Assembly: GCF_001649575.2 (NCBI RefSeq)
Contig: NC_051435.1
Coordinates: 10,743,940 to 10,807,939, forward strand
DNA: 64,000 bases
Reading direction: 5' to 3'
Origin: Kryptolebias marmoratus
Lineage: Eukaryota; Chordata; Actinopteri; Cyprinodontiformes; Rivulidae
Part shown: piece by piece, positions 12,301-25,800 of the stretch
How positions within the stretch are numbered: position 1 is the stretch's first letter
How the letters are laid out: every line of letters starts with the position of its first letter
Notes under the pieces: model-generated
What the model was told of the DNA's origin: nothing
The model's input: the letters and a program-made list of their open reading frames with translations, nothing else
Database searches by the model: none
Program-made: the position numbers and the translations under genes

Positions 12301-13537
12301 GGACAGATTTACACAAAACCTTTTTTAGTTATAAAACCAATCTATTGTATTCTACCTGTTTAAATAAATGAAGAGCGATGTGATGTTCAGACGTCATTAT
12401 AATAATCTGTACCTCCAGTGGAGAAACAACACTCCTCCCCCCACTAACCTCCTCACTGAAATCCAAATATTTCCTGATTATTCAGTCTACATGAATACGA
12501 TATTTATTTTGCTGCAGGAAGACGGTCAGTGCATAACAATGAGATCTGCTAATAAAATCAACTATCAAGCTGAAACACATACATATTAAACTGGCATCTC
12601 AATGTCATTTGCTTTTTGCACTGTTTGCTCTTTTTTTCCCCTCATTTGTCTCTGGGTTCATCCAACATTTTTTTCTGATTTATTAACAGTCAAGAACAAT
12701 GAGCACACATCAGTTTTATTTTATATGTTGGTGTTATCTGTGTAACAACAGGAGCAATTACCAAATTAATATTATTTGCTTTACCGTTATAATTATAATG
12801 AACATTTCCGTCTTAGTAAATGATTTATTTGGATGGTAATGAAGACTATTTGCTGAATTAATGTTATGCAATAAAGCTGTTCTCATGAAGAGTTTCTGCT
12901 GTTGTTGATGTTGTTTAACCCCCGAGTCATCTTTATGCATGAACTGAAAAACAAACATCATCTGTTTGAGTCTGAAATATACATTTGCCATAAAAAGACA
13001 CCCAGTGCTGCAGAATAAAAGCAAAGACTTCAGGATGAAATGGGCTTCAGTCAGACCTGTTTACAGTGGATTCATACATGTTAGTCTTGCAGAGTACCAG
13101 TTATTTCATTCTTCACTATGCACAAGCAACATTTCTTTTTTCATGATTACAAATAAAATCTCCCTTCAAAACTAGTAACATGGGAGCTTACAGGTCATTT
13201 TGTTTGATTTTCTTAATTCTAAAACTTACAAACTTAACAGATCCTAGTGTTTCTTTATTATAAATTGCCTTTTTGACAAGTTATTTTATGCCTCGTTTCA
13301 AATAGAAACCCTCCCCCAGGTCGCCAGTTTCCTCCATATCAATTTCGATAGTTTTACAGTAAATTAAAAAGATGTGAACTGTGTGAGCTTAATACTTACT
13401 AAAAATGTTTGAGCCCTACAAAAGAATAACAATAAAAACCCTATCTTGCACTAAATAAACACTTCCTTTGTGTTCTTTACTTGATAAACTGCAGAAGTAA
13501 AATATCTGATCGTGTGCTGCTGATTTCAGAAGGTCAC

Positions 13538-13640
13538 CGCTACCAGCAGAGCTGATGGGGGAAAATGGTGTTGATGCTCCCTTGCTGCCATTTTTCTTCC
13601 CTGACAAAGACTCCATCTGCCACCGAGCCATTTGCAGCTT
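13538..13640 (-). CDS. candidate alternative 5' coding exon of baz2b
   Basis: A possible exon with acceptor TTCTAACTCAG|AAGCTG and donor GGTAGCG|GTGACC. It contains an ATG at 13631, 31 open codons (MARWQMESLSGKKNGSKG, then Ser/Pro-rich) and one extra base. The phase fits the baz2b exon at 6857-7012. It also fits the exon at 8672 if the upstream of its two AGs (8819-8820) is used. It could be an N-terminal extension, an alternative start, or chance. There is no similarity that I recognise, and the donor is weak. Confidence 0.3.
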
Positions 13641-15481
13641 CTGAGTTAGAATATCAATGATTCCCCACAATTCTACAACTCAGCATTCACCTTGACGCCA
13701 CCTCCAAACCAGTCTGAGTGCTGACAACACACATCATCTCTGTGCAGGGCCTGGAAGGGGCCAGCAGGACTCTCATTCAGCTAAGTGGCATTTATGCTTA
13801 GAGTAAAAAGCTTCTTGTAAGCGCTGAGATAGATATATATACACACACAAACACATACACTCATGTATTCTGTGTCTCTGATTAATGCTAAAATTGAATA
13901 GATCCATAGCTGTTCAATCAAACTAAAATACTGGCAGTCATTTTATATTTGTTTGTATTTTTTTTAACCTGGGTTATGAAAATTCTTTATAAGCAATCAG
14001 TGTCTAACCTGCAGAGGACAACAATTTGAGCGTTCTCTGACTGAAGAGTCTGTGATGATTTATGATGGAAAAACCAAGCTAACCAGGGCAGAAAGGCAAC
14101 ATTTTCATCATAGAAACGACTCAAGCCTCTAAAATAAATAATATAGCAGTTCAAGCAAACTATATCTAGTTAATTTTTACATAAGATCCCTTAAATGTTA
14201 TTGAAGCCATTTGTAGGTCCTTACATGGTCAAAGAAATAATCTTTTTAAACTTTAACAGATGAGCCTCCTGCTATTTAAACAGCTGCCTAACCAAGATTT
14301 TTCTTGCAAAAAAAATCAACATTACCACATGCTGAAAACAGAAACTATAATACCATTTGTGTCTTATGATGCCACAGATTCAATCTAATACAGAGAAGGT
14401 TAATGAAAGTGAAACATCTTGGACCGTTCATTCCTTCATATACATACAGTATGTGCAGGCAAACAGAAGGTTATTGATGACTGGTGTAATAAAATCCTCC
14501 ACTACAGACACATGAAAGGGAGAGTGCTTGGCTTTAAGTGTTGATGGTTCTCTTGTGGAGAAACTCATTCTGCCTTTGCCGTTGTAACTCAGCTTGCCTG
14601 CAGATGACCTGTGTCCTAACAGGGTCAGCCAGAAAAAGACTGGGAGTCATTTCCTCTACATCAAGGGGTGGCTGTGCACACGTAATAAATTTTATGGCAC
14701 TTTAGCTGTTTTCACTTGCACTCCAGTCCTAAAATGTTCCAGAGGAGTGGCGCGGGCGAAGGCAGATGTTTGCGGCACTCGCCCTGAACGTCTCAGAGAT
14801 TTTGCAGCCATCTTTTTCATTTTGTTTTAAGCTGAAAGCTTTTAAAAGAACTAAATCAGTGCAAGACAAAATGTCCTCAGATAGTTATTGCTTCATGATA
14901 AACAAAAGGGAAAAACAAGCCTCCTTTCACTCTCCTCTGATGATGTAGGTACAACTAGTCAGCAGTGAAGCTGGTGTACCCGCTCCTTGTGTCTGGAGGC
15001 AACAATTATATTTTTAATAGCAGCTAAGAAACATCTATAAAGCCACGATAAATGAAGTAGCCCAAATTAAATTTTAAAACAAAACCAAACTGTGGCTCCA
15101 ACCCCACAAATTACCCCTGCTGGCACTCAGTAATTTATCTTTAAACACCCCATGGCCAAAAAAGTTTTCTTCTCTCCCCCAAGAGATTTAAATATGCCCC
15201 CCTAAGCTTTAACACACTAATTCAGATAAAGATGTGAATTAATTAGATACACACTAAATGAGAGCAAAGAGTAATGCAGCACAAACTCATTTCATGAAGG
15301 AGGACTTGTTTGAATCTTAACCTGATTGGAAAATTCTAATCCTAAGTACGACTTTAAAATGAGGTGTTTAGCATAGTGCAGCATTTCTTTTCATGTGTTA
15401 CATTTTCCAATTTATTAAAGTAAATTGAGAGTAAAAAAAAAAGACACCAGAGCATGAAGGCAGACATGAACAATGACTTAC

Positions 15482-15534
15482 TGTTTGAGATTATCCTCCA
15501 GACTATCTTTCTGTTTAATAACGTCACTCCTCAC
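15482..15534 (-). other. baz2b: baz2b 5' UTR exon (non-coding)
   Basis: A 53-nt segment flanked by a pyrimidine-rich acceptor (GTTTTTCAG) and a strong donor (AAACA|GTAAGT) on the minus strand. It has no ATG. It lies in the gap between the 21.9-kb leader exon and the first coding exon, so a leader exon is the simplest reading. Confidence 0.6.
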
Positions 15535-15699
15535 CTGAAAAACACAACAACAACGATCATTTATTGATGAGTTTCACACATTTATTTATCTAGCATTAGT
15601 CATATTTTTGTTATGGAAATATACAGATAACTGAACTCCTGTGGAAACAGAGTGAGCTGATTTTTAATATCAGAATACAAATCTGTTTAGTTATTTTGA

Positions 15700-16735
15700 C
15701 TTCTTTTTCTTTTGGCTGTTCCCTTTTCAGCGGCTGCCACAGCGAGTCATCCTCCTCCATCCAACTCTGTCCTCTGTCCTCACTTTAACTCACTCCATGT
15801 CCTCTATAACTGCATCCTTATGTCTCCTCTTTGTCTCTTTCCTGACAGCTGAATCTCTGACATCCTTCTACAAATATACCCACTGTCCCTCCTCTGCACA
15901 TGTCCAAACCATCTCAGTCTGGTTTCTCTAACTTTATCTCCCAATCGTCCAACCTGTGCTGTACCTCTGATGTCCTCATTCCTCATCCTGTCCATCCTCG
16001 TCCCCCTCAAGGAGAACCTTAACTGTCTCCAAGCCATTCAGCATAGCAGCTCTCAGCACTGTCTTGTAAACCTTTCCTTTGACCTTTGCTTCCACCCTTT
16101 TGTCACAAATCACTCCTGAACCTTTTCTCCATCCTGCCTGGACTCTCCTTCACCTCTTTACCACACTCCCTGTTTTCCTGGACAGTCGATCCTAAGTACT
16201 TGAAGTCCTGGAACTTTGTGACTTCTTTTGGAAATGGGTATTGACTGCAGTCATTTCCATCCTCTTGGCAAAATCCACCACCTTCTGTCCTTCCTGGTTC
16301 CTTTCCTTGACACTAAACCTCCCCATCACTTCCTCATCTCCTCTGTTTCCTTCACCAACATGTCCATTCAGACCTGCTCCAGTCACCACTCTCTCCTCCC
16401 TGAGAATACTCTCTATCACTTCATTGAGATCCTTCCAACATTTCACATCCAGCCTGTGGAGCAGAACCACTGACAACATTCAACACCAGATCTTCTACTT
16501 CCACATTCAGACTCATCACCCTATCTGACACTCTTTTCACCCCGACTACATTCCTTGCTAACTCCTCCTTCTGGACCATCGATCCGGTATGGTGTCGCCT
16601 GGATGAGCTCACATGTTTGTTTTGTGCTGGATGCCCGTTCTGACACAACCCTCACCATTTACCTGCACTTGGGACCGGCGCAAGAGATACACTGGCTTGT
16701 GCTCCCTAGTGGCTGTTTCTCTTATATATTTATAT
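15700..16735 (-). mobile_element. internally deleted non-LTR retrotransposon copy (APE endonuclease/RT type, RTE- or L2-like)
   Basis: Read on the minus strand from 16735 it begins with the GGTTGTGTCAGAACGGGCAT-like leader common to a fish LINE family. It then encodes EELARNVVGVKRVSDRVMSL and the endonuclease piece LNGHVGEGNRGDEEVMGRF with VVDFAKRMEM. The frame then jumps to the C-terminal reverse-transcriptase region FQDFKYLGSTVQ ... RGTAQVGRLGDKVRE and RLRWFGHVQRRDSGYI. The 3' end is CGCTGTGGCAGCCGCTGAAA followed by an A/G-rich tail. Most of the RT domain is missing and stops interrupt the rest, so the copy is dead. Assignment to RTE rather than L2 is uncertain. Confidence 0.82.
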
Positions 16736-19700
16736 AAACCTAATATGCACTACAATATAAAGGTACTATTATATGGCCTAGTACACGCAATAATGTTTTA
16801 AAAACATTTTGAGGTCAATGTGCAGTAGTAATTACAAGTTTCTCATTTTTTTAATTTCCAAAAATTAATTGGGAATGCATCACTTTTTCCCCCATCCAGT
16901 TCAGTCTTTCCTAATGATCACAGAAGTTTTTTTTTTAAATCTTTTTGTACAACAAATTTAATAGTAGTTCACTCAACACGGAGACATTTCCAGCATGTCT
17001 TTACTTCTACATTATTCTTAAACTGGAGTGCAACAGAATGGTTGTAGATGACTTTAAAATTTGACTTGACTTAAAATGCCGTCTTGACATTCTTTAATTT
17101 TCCTTTAAATAACACGACAGTAAAACTTGCCATCACCAGAACAGAAAAATAACTAATGTGTGTCATGTTGGACAGTCAGCACTTTCCATTTTCTCAGTGA
17201 AAATGCTTTTTATTTCCAGCTGGTCCTTTGAAAAAGGACTATTTTTTACACTTCCTTGTCATAAAGGCTTCCCTTTATAGATTTACCTTTATTTAAGGCA
17301 GCTGGTGCACCATATCTGACCAGACTCCTGTTGGAAACAGGCTTCTGGGTGCAGCACAAGTGTGCTGTACTTTCAGAGCACCACATTTGTAAGATCGCTT
17401 TCATTCAGGGAATAATCTGAGCTGGTTGAGGATTTACATGCCCACCACGAAAAGGTTATGATTACCCACACATGACGCTCACTTCCTGCAGTGATCCAAA
17501 TGAAACAAAAGAGGGGGAATGAATAAATCATTTAGACTATAAAACAGGAAAATGTTCAAATGTGGGGGGAAAAAAGCTGTGGATTAAACTACCACTCCAC
17601 TTTTATCCATTACATGTTACTACAGAGGATATAAAGGGTCTAAGATAGCTGCAACAATTTATCTTTCACTGTATATATTTGTGTAGAAGTGGCAGAAATG
17701 AACACATCAGTTACAAGCAACACACTAAGCTTCAGTGTAACTGTATACTGTAAATACCAGGGTAACCATTAAAGTCCTACAAGAGGAGCCTTCTTTAGAT
17801 GAAAGTGAATAATGCACCATAAATCCACTGAAAGTGGCCTCAGTAAACAGCAGCAGCTTATTATGTCAAGAAAGTAAATAACAAATGACAGTTTAACAGA
17901 TTTATTCGTTACCGTGGTCCTGTTTGTTTTAGCAAACTAACATCTTAAGTAAATTGATCTACATTTTGCATAATAATGCTTCAGTAAACAGTCAGAGGCG
18001 ATTTGTGTTTTCTAAATGTAAATATTAGCACTTCACATTTAGCATACAGATAATATTATACCTAAAATATTTAACAGTTGTGCAATGTTACTGTGGTATC
18101 AGGTCAGATGAAAAATGTCACCAGCATCCTTCATAATAAAATTGTAATTATTAAAGGGTGTCTCCATCGGAAGGTAATGAGCCATCCATCTGCCCTCGAT
18201 ACACGCCTTCTAATGATCAATTTATAATAAAAACAAATTGATTAAACTCGTGAAACTAGCTGACAGAAATGGTGCATCCTTAATTTACTCATAAATGTAA
18301 TCATTTTCTTCCTGGTGGCTAATGCCTGACAGGGACCCTGCATTATAAACCTATTATAAGCCAACGTTATTGGAGCAATATTATGCTTCAAAACTAGCCA
18401 CATATGCAACACAACAAGTAAAAAATATGATGCTTGAAAATGTAGCAGCTGCAGCCCTGGTACAGCTTAAATAGGAAATGGCAGCAGTGACCAGATTTTA
18501 AATGTATGTGGATCAATAAAAAGCAGGCTGCTGAGGTACAGTCTTTATGTGAGAGAAGAATGGTTTACACCAGCTGCTACACAAAAAGCTCTGCAGCTAT
18601 TAGTATGCATTACCCCACCCATGACTAAAAATCATTCTATATAAATATACACACACAACAGTCCATTCATTTTCAGTATCAGTCTAAATTTTTTTATTCA
18701 AAAGGTTCAAATACACTGTCACCAAAGAAGGGAGCATTAAGCTTTTTAACATGGCAGGTAGATTTCAATCTCAGAAGCATCATTAGTCTAAAAGAAAAAA
18801 AAAACTGCAACATGCATCTCCAGGCGGAGATAAAATAGAACAGGAAGATGAGTGAAAACGAGTAATCTCTCTGACACATTCCTAATAATGCACCTCCCCT
18901 GTGCTGCTCCCCTTCAGCTCACCCAATCATAAAGTGTCAACACTGACCTACAAAAAGCAACTCCCGTCAAGCCTTACATGTTTAAAAACATCAATCACGG
19001 CAGACAAAGAGGGTACATCGAATTATACAGCATTAACCTTCAGGGCTTGCATATAAAGAACATGGATTTATTTATGCTTCTGCGTTAAGAGACTTTGCCT
19101 CGTTTCTTACAGAAAACTGGAAGCCAAATGGATGAACCTGCAGCTCAGCCCTCAGCAGGAAGCTGGCGTCTTTGATTAATGAGTGTTAACTTGTGAAAAG
19201 GCTTGGAATGGAAGAGACAGGGTGAAAATGTGTGAAAGACAATTATTAGCAGACCCTTATGGCTTTTTCAAAAGGCCAACAGAAACAACTGCAGGAACAT
19301 AAAAACGGTCAGCTCGTGTTCTGTGAGAGAATAGCATGCAAGGCAACAAATACTTCACTTTAAAATCACAAGAATCACTTCTTTAATCTTAACAATATGG
19401 TAAAAGAAACAATAGATTAAAAACCAATATTCACTGTACATCTGGATTACACAGTTGTCATTGTGAAGTATTTTTCATTTTAATATAAGCGCTGTTTTAT
19501 AAATTAATCAACCAGGGGATGTGTTTACCATTAAGACAGAAAAGTGTGAATGTTTGCATTGTTTTAATGTCATCTTGCTTCTGTTCTCAAAGTGTTAAAG
19601 ACTCATAGCAACAGTTAACAGCTTTTTGTGTCTGCTGAGCTCTTCAAGGACATGTGTACTGAATAAATATGAGGCATATTTAGTGCCCTTCTACCTGTGT

Positions 19701-21344
19701 TTTGATTCATTGGCAGTTACTGGGTGCATGCATAACACATCAAGGCTGGGATCTGATTTATCTCGCTGCTCCGGCTACCGGAGCCATTTAAATGATGAAC
19801 TTTTACTGGAACTAATGTCTGCTCGCTGCCATTTCACTGACACTCCGATTGTGCTAAGGTCACGTGCTTGGTCATTTCTTGTATCTGCAAAGAGAAAACG
19901 GCTCCGCTGCGCAGCAAACAAAAAGGTGTCTGCCAGAAACAAACCAAATGACACTTGGTATCCTGCACCAGCAAAATGTGCTCTGCAGATTGAGGGTCTA
20001 TTATTGTCAAATTGAACTCTGTATGCGTTTAGACACACAAACCCCAGACAGTTTGACATGTCATCCAGCGACAGCCAACGTGCAAATAATAACTTTATTA
20101 CAAACACAGCCCTTTTTTTTAATAAAAAGGGCTGCTGATGCTTTAACTCCCCCTCCAAGGGGAGTTTCAAATTTATCCAACTCTTAGAAACTCAATTCCT
20201 CACAAGAATTCCACTTTTTAAAATAAATACAATCCTTTTTATACATTCATATAGCTCAAATATAACAAATTTTATATAGATGGATTTGTGGACATGCAAA
20301 TTCAGCCCACCTCTATTTTTTTTTTGCCCTGCTCTCTGACATTTGGGTCAGCAAGAAGTCAAGAGGCTGTTTGTTGCACTGCGTATCACTAAATTATTGC
20401 TTTTACTAGGTGCCACTGCATAACCATGCCGTTGAGGCGATTTATTCTGGCGGTATAATTGTCAACAAGTCATTTTTCAGCCACAGTGGTAAAGCTGCAC
20501 GCAGTAAGGGATCCGCTGCTGATGAATCAGGATGAAGAAGCAGCAGTTTGTTGGGTCACGGCAACAAAGTGTTGGACTCAACAGACTAAACAGCAACGAG
20601 TAAAAAGAAAACACAGCATTTAAACTCATTTCAACACCTGACGAATCTGAATGAGTCAAACTAGAACTCAGACAGGAGAGTCCAAGGTTGTCTTCTGAGC
20701 TAAGAGTTTATGAGTTATTAAAAAAAAACAAACAGTTTTTTATAAGTTTCAGTTACAATCTGCAGACTTTGAGAGGAAAGCTAGTCAAGAAGTGGTTATA
20801 ATGTGCGCGCAGAAGTCTCAAATGTAACACACAGCGTGCACAACCCCAAAATGGGTCACTCAGACACTGGTGCACACTCACAGTAGGGCAGGAGACGTGC
20901 AATTATTTACAGGTGAGTTGCATCAAATCAGAGGGTTGATTCCTGCAAAGAGCCACACATCCAGCTCTAAAACCAAAAATATATAAATACACATTAAATC
21001 TGTTTCTATAAATTCAGAAGGTGACAGCAACCAACAAAACAGACAACATGGAGATTTAAAAAGGACCCTTGTGTTGGAAAACACAAGGAAGCCAATAATA
21101 AAAAATAATAATATTATTTTTATTCTTCACATAGTCACACTGCCAACACCACAAATGATAGATAAATAAATACTAAATGTAGTGTTTTGACATCCAATTA
21201 ACATTTTTGAACCCACAGAGCAGACCAGCTGGTAAAGTTAAAATTATTATTATTATTATGATGATGAACAGTTTTCCATTGTGGAAAAGTTGCTTTCTTT
21301 TAGTAGCTAATTACAAATAAGTGTGATGTGTTACCACCAGATTC

Positions 21345-21345
<1 letters not shown>

Positions 21346-21393
<48 letters not shown>
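21346..21393. repeat. (CA)n microsatellite
   Basis: About 24 uninterrupted CA units in the first intron of baz2b, ending in CACGTG. Confidence 0.97.
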
Positions 21394-21396
<3 letters not shown>

Positions 21397-21857
21397 ACTT
21401 TCATTTATTTATGGACACTGTTGTTACTTTCCAGATTCACACAGTGACAATTAAGGACTAAAAGCACCAAATATCACTTCCCTAAAGCTTAATAAAGCAG
21501 GTGGGAAGTAAACAGCCTGAAACCCTGATCCTGAGAGACCGGTGACATGACAGCTCCACACCTGTGTCGAGTTAAATAATTACAAAAGTCAGCATTCGTT
21601 TGTTTCCAGGCTACAATTTCCACATGACAACAGGAGTTTTTTCAACAAACTTTCGGCACACATGAGGCTTTTTTTTTTTTTTTTTCCAGCAGCAACATTA
21701 TTTACCAGTTAGTTCAGCCTTTAATTTTTAAACCCAAACAAAGAGCAGCGTAGTGAAGTCAAGGTGCGCTGTTAACGCTCAGGGAGGACTGTTAGCTTCT
21801 CTGTTAGCCCTGACGACACATTAAACCTGTCAGAGCAGCCCGGCTCACAAAACTCAC

Positions 21858-22160
21858 CTTTCCGCACAGAAATACTCCAGAAGAGGCGACTTGCTGCTCA
21901 GTTTCGAGCTCTTTCGGGTTTGTTCATATACATATGTATGGAGGCGGGAAAAAAAAAGACATGAACGTCAGTAATTGAGTCCGACTGAGTGTGTTGGGCT
22001 CTCATCGCAGATTGAAGAGACTCTCCTCCGTGTCACCGAGCAACTCGAGCGAAGTGACGTCACCTCTGGGGCTCGACGCGAACTTCTGATCTGAGACCAG
22101 CAGCAGAACCCACCCGGAGCTCCCCCCCGAACCCCAGCCGGACCCACTGTGGATGTTCTT
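21858..22160 (-). other. baz2b: baz2b first exon / 5' end region (approximate upper limit)
   Basis: The minus strand has a strong donor GGAAAG|GTGAGT at 21857/21858 preceded by CpG-containing sequence, a likely first non-coding exon. The transcription start cannot be fixed from sequence. The upper coordinate is only where the CpG-rich character ends. Confidence 0.5.
22055..22062. promoter_or_regulatory. CRE/ATF palindrome in baz2b promoter region
   Basis: The perfect TGACGTCA palindrome lies about 200 bp upstream of the likely leader-exon donor, in CpG-containing sequence. This octamer is the classical CREB/ATF site. Whether it lies upstream of or within the first exon is unknown. Confidence 0.5.
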
Positions 22161-22582
22161 GTTGGAATTTAATTTAATGGGCATTAAAGTTTAAAAATGA
22201 GCCCACTATATCTGAATCTTTTCTTTTTTAAAAAAAGAGAAGAAGTCACATTTGTCTCCATTAAACCCTGCTTCTAACAGACAGAGCTCCATCTTATATC
22301 AGAGATCTGACTCTTCCATGTTTCCCTCACAGACTGCAGGTTTACTTGTGGTTCCTGTATCCCAGTTTTCCTCCCTGAGGCTGACACCCTGTCTGTTTAC
22401 TTTCATTTCTGATCAATCCCATAGTTAGGGCAGGTTTGGGGCTTAAACTGCTGCTGCCTTTACTTTTCTCTTCTCCATGTTTGTATTTGCAGCTTTTGCT
22501 AACATTAATGCTTTTTTGTTTGTTTGTTTGTTTGTTTTGTTTTGTTTTTCCTCAAACAGAAACCACACCAGACCTTCCGAGT

Positions 22583-22893
22583 CAGTTAAGGACTTGCTGG
22601 TAAATTATTTTTTGTCCTATGTTTTAGAGGGGGAACCGATTATTTCAGACGGCTGAAATATTTGGTTCCCCCCTGGTAACTTTTGCAAAAAAAGAACAAA
22701 CGTCTCCAAATTCACAGGAATTGTTGTCCATGATGAGAGGAATAAACACAGTTAAGGACTTGTTGGTAAATTATTTTTGTCCTTATGTTTTAGAGGGGGA
22801 ACCGATTATTTCAGACGGCTGAAATATTTGGTTCCCCCCTGGTAACTTGTGCAAAAAAAGAATATGTCTCCAAATTCACAGGAATTGTTGTCT
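22583..22893. repeat. tandem duplication, 166-bp period, each unit with a hairpin
   Basis: The segments beginning CAGTTAAGGACTTG at 22583 and 22749 are near-identical for about 145 bp. Each holds an inverted repeat of 20-nt arms around an ACGG loop (22629-22672 and 22795-22838), beginning GGGGGAACC and ending GGTTCCCCC. The stem has one possible G-U pair and one mismatch. The unit lies about 450-750 bp upstream of the baz2b leader region. Confidence 0.9.
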
Positions 22894-25800
22894 TGTTCCT
22901 TTCCTCTGTCACTCCAATGTGCTGCTCAGGATGGACGACTGTGACAAAGTGAAGATTTGATTTTTACTAATAGGTATTTTATAAAGTGCTGTAGGTGTAT
23001 TGTGTCATAATAAGAACTAAAATGACTGTAATTATATGTGAGTCTAGATCAGAATCCAAATATGGATTTGTTTTTCTGCTGCTTAGTGCCCTGACATGAC
23101 TTTAGTTGTAAAGCGGCACAAAATAAATAAACTAAACAGGATTAAATTTTATTCCTCAACGTGTCTGCTTACTTTATGTGGGAAATAAATTAGGTGCGTG
23201 TGATATTTGAATACGGTTTGCCTTATTATTTTCTTGTAGCTGACACAAAACAAATTTAGGTGACATGTCTGGTAATTTGGGACAGTTTTATTCTGTAATC
23301 CATTACTTACAGCAGTAATTACACATTTCAGACACACCCTGACACATGCTCGTGCCCCCGAGATCTTTTTATTCATCTTTAGAGGGTAGATTTAGGAATA
23401 TTCCTCACCCCTCTCCCTTTATCTCCATGTTTGTTGCTGTTTGTTGCACTTTAACTTGGGATCTGACTGTTTCTGTCCGAGATGATTTTCGTCTGCAACA
23501 CACATCAGACCCACAGGGATAAAAAACATCAGCCGATGCACACAGGCAGGGGCTACACCTTCCCCGTGTCAGTAGATCTTGTGCAAACCAGCACTAATCC
23601 CACCACATTAAACCTTATTTTGCTTCTCCGCTGAACACCATTTTGTTTTTGACTCATTAGTCAATAATACTGAACAAAATACTGACCTCGCAATGCTGAC
23701 ATTGAGCAAATTCTCTTACGTTTACTTAAAAAGTTGTCTTGAGAATACATTTCTGTTGAGATATATGTTCATTTCCAGTTTTAGATGCACACATTTGTTT
23801 CATTTTGTACCCTTCATGTGATGCCTTACATTACATGAAACATGTTATCCAAAATGACCTGATATCAGGTGATTTGTAGGGCGGTCAGCAGGGATAAATT
23901 AACAGCAGGGTTGGCCTGACGAATATTTTACTTTCTGATGAATAAGACAGATTTGAAAACACTTGAGTTTAAAAGTAGAATATATAATTATTGTGTAACA
24001 AAATAGTGTCCAAATCACAGAAAGGCACCTTCTGTTGATAAAAGACTTTAAATGAGAGCTGTGTAACTTGCATTAAGAAGAAGCCACACCATCAGGCAGA
24101 AGAAACAGGAAAAGTCTCTCATCGTTGTCATGAAAATGTTTTTTTTTTTATGAAGAAATGCCTTAAATTATGACACACAGAGTACCTTTACCATAGATTT
24201 CTGTCTTTTTTGGAAACAGACCTTTAGTTTTTTTATGATTGAAGAATTTACATGTTTTATTTTAGGATATATAACAAAACAATACCTTTCTGACCTCCAT
24301 TAAATATTTATTTTGCTATATCTGTGTATGAAGACACGGTTTATTCAGACAGAAATAGATTTGTTTAGGATTCATAACTGAAACCGTGTTTGCTGTCCCT
24401 CACGCTCATTGATTTGAGCCACTAACTGGACTGCGTGGCTGGATAAATACTCTGTGAGGGAGGAAGCAATAATTTGATGAATTTGTCTCTTTCAAGCTGT
24501 GAGCTGACCTGGGGTTTTATTTGTAGAAAGGGGGGGAGAGAGAAAAAAAATGATGGCACAGAGATCAGAGCAGGTAATATCAAAACGCCAGCCCTCCTTG
24601 GTTATTTGTTGCCGCAGTGTGAGCAGCATATTGGGGGAAGGGCAAATGGTCTGTCCCCTTTAAAGAGATTTTTTTTTTTTTTCCTCCCAAAAGCATCATG
24701 ATTAGAAAGTATAATGAGACCGGAGACACAGCAAAGATCATCACTATAGAAACACTTGAAAAATAAATTAGGAAGTGTGCATATTTGTTTCATGCAGCCT
24801 CTAAAGGCACACGAGACGGACCCACCGTGCTCTTTGTTGTTTTGGCCTTACACACATTTGAATTATTTTTGGCACACACGCCGCTCTGATCCTTTCAACA
24901 CAAAGCGCTGATGATGCCAATGATTTACAAAATGGCACAGTGTCTTCTCTGAATCCGCAGCCCCAGTGCGTGTGCGCACAGTTGTGTTATTTGTAACATT
25001 TAATGTAACATACCTGATGATATATTCCACAATTCAATATATATTCCATATATATTCCACTGCACCGTGAAAGATGCATTTTGATTGCATATTATTACTC
25101 CTGCGCTCAGGTTTACTCAATATCTTCAAATTAGTCTGCATCAAGCCACACAGCAATAAATATAAAAGTGGTGCATTCAATTTTGTGACACAGATGAATT
25201 TTACTCATTCATTTTAGACAGAAATTATATAATTAGGATAAGCTCTGATATGTAGAACAAATGTCAGCTGAATAAGATATAAACAGTTTATATAAAGACT
25301 GGTCAGAGAGCAGTCAGTCACACAGGGGGACTCTGGTTTTCTGAATGAAATGGTGTGTATTTTGGAACAGTGAATTAGAGGAAAATGAGATTTCCCAGAC
25401 ATGTATGTGAGAAACATGTCTTTTAGATTTGTTTGTACAGAAATAAAGCAACCGATTTCAAGCAAAAACGATCAAAAAAATAAAATAAAAAGGCACAGGA
25501 GTGTTCTAAAATGTCTTCAAAGCTGTCATTAGAAGACAAATATAAGAAAACTGATTTTACTGTCATGTCATATATTACCTTAAACGTCTTCTGAGCCTGT
25601 TTGGACCTCAGTTTTACCTTAAAGGCAAACTCATTTACACAGCACATTTCAGGATGTGTCAGTGCCATGTGCATTGTCTTTAACCAAGAAAACAAAAAAA
25701 ACAACATTAATGCATCAGGAAATTATTAAACAGAATCTTTAACACAAGAAACTGATGATCAAGAGTGAAGAAGTTTGATTTATTAAAGCAAATTTAATGA

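Larger units (their letters stand above)
8819..15481 (-). other. baz2b 5' intron, no conserved exon recognised
   Basis: About 6.7 kb of AT-rich sequence. It contains the ATT/AAT microsatellite at 9235-9302 and the candidate exon at 13538-13640. Otherwise I see only short open frames without recognisable similarity. Confidence 0.7.
15535..21857 (-). other. baz2b first intron
   Basis: About 6.3 kb of intron holding the retrotransposon fragment at 15700-16735 and the CA repeat at 21346-21393. I recognise no exons. Confidence 0.65.
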
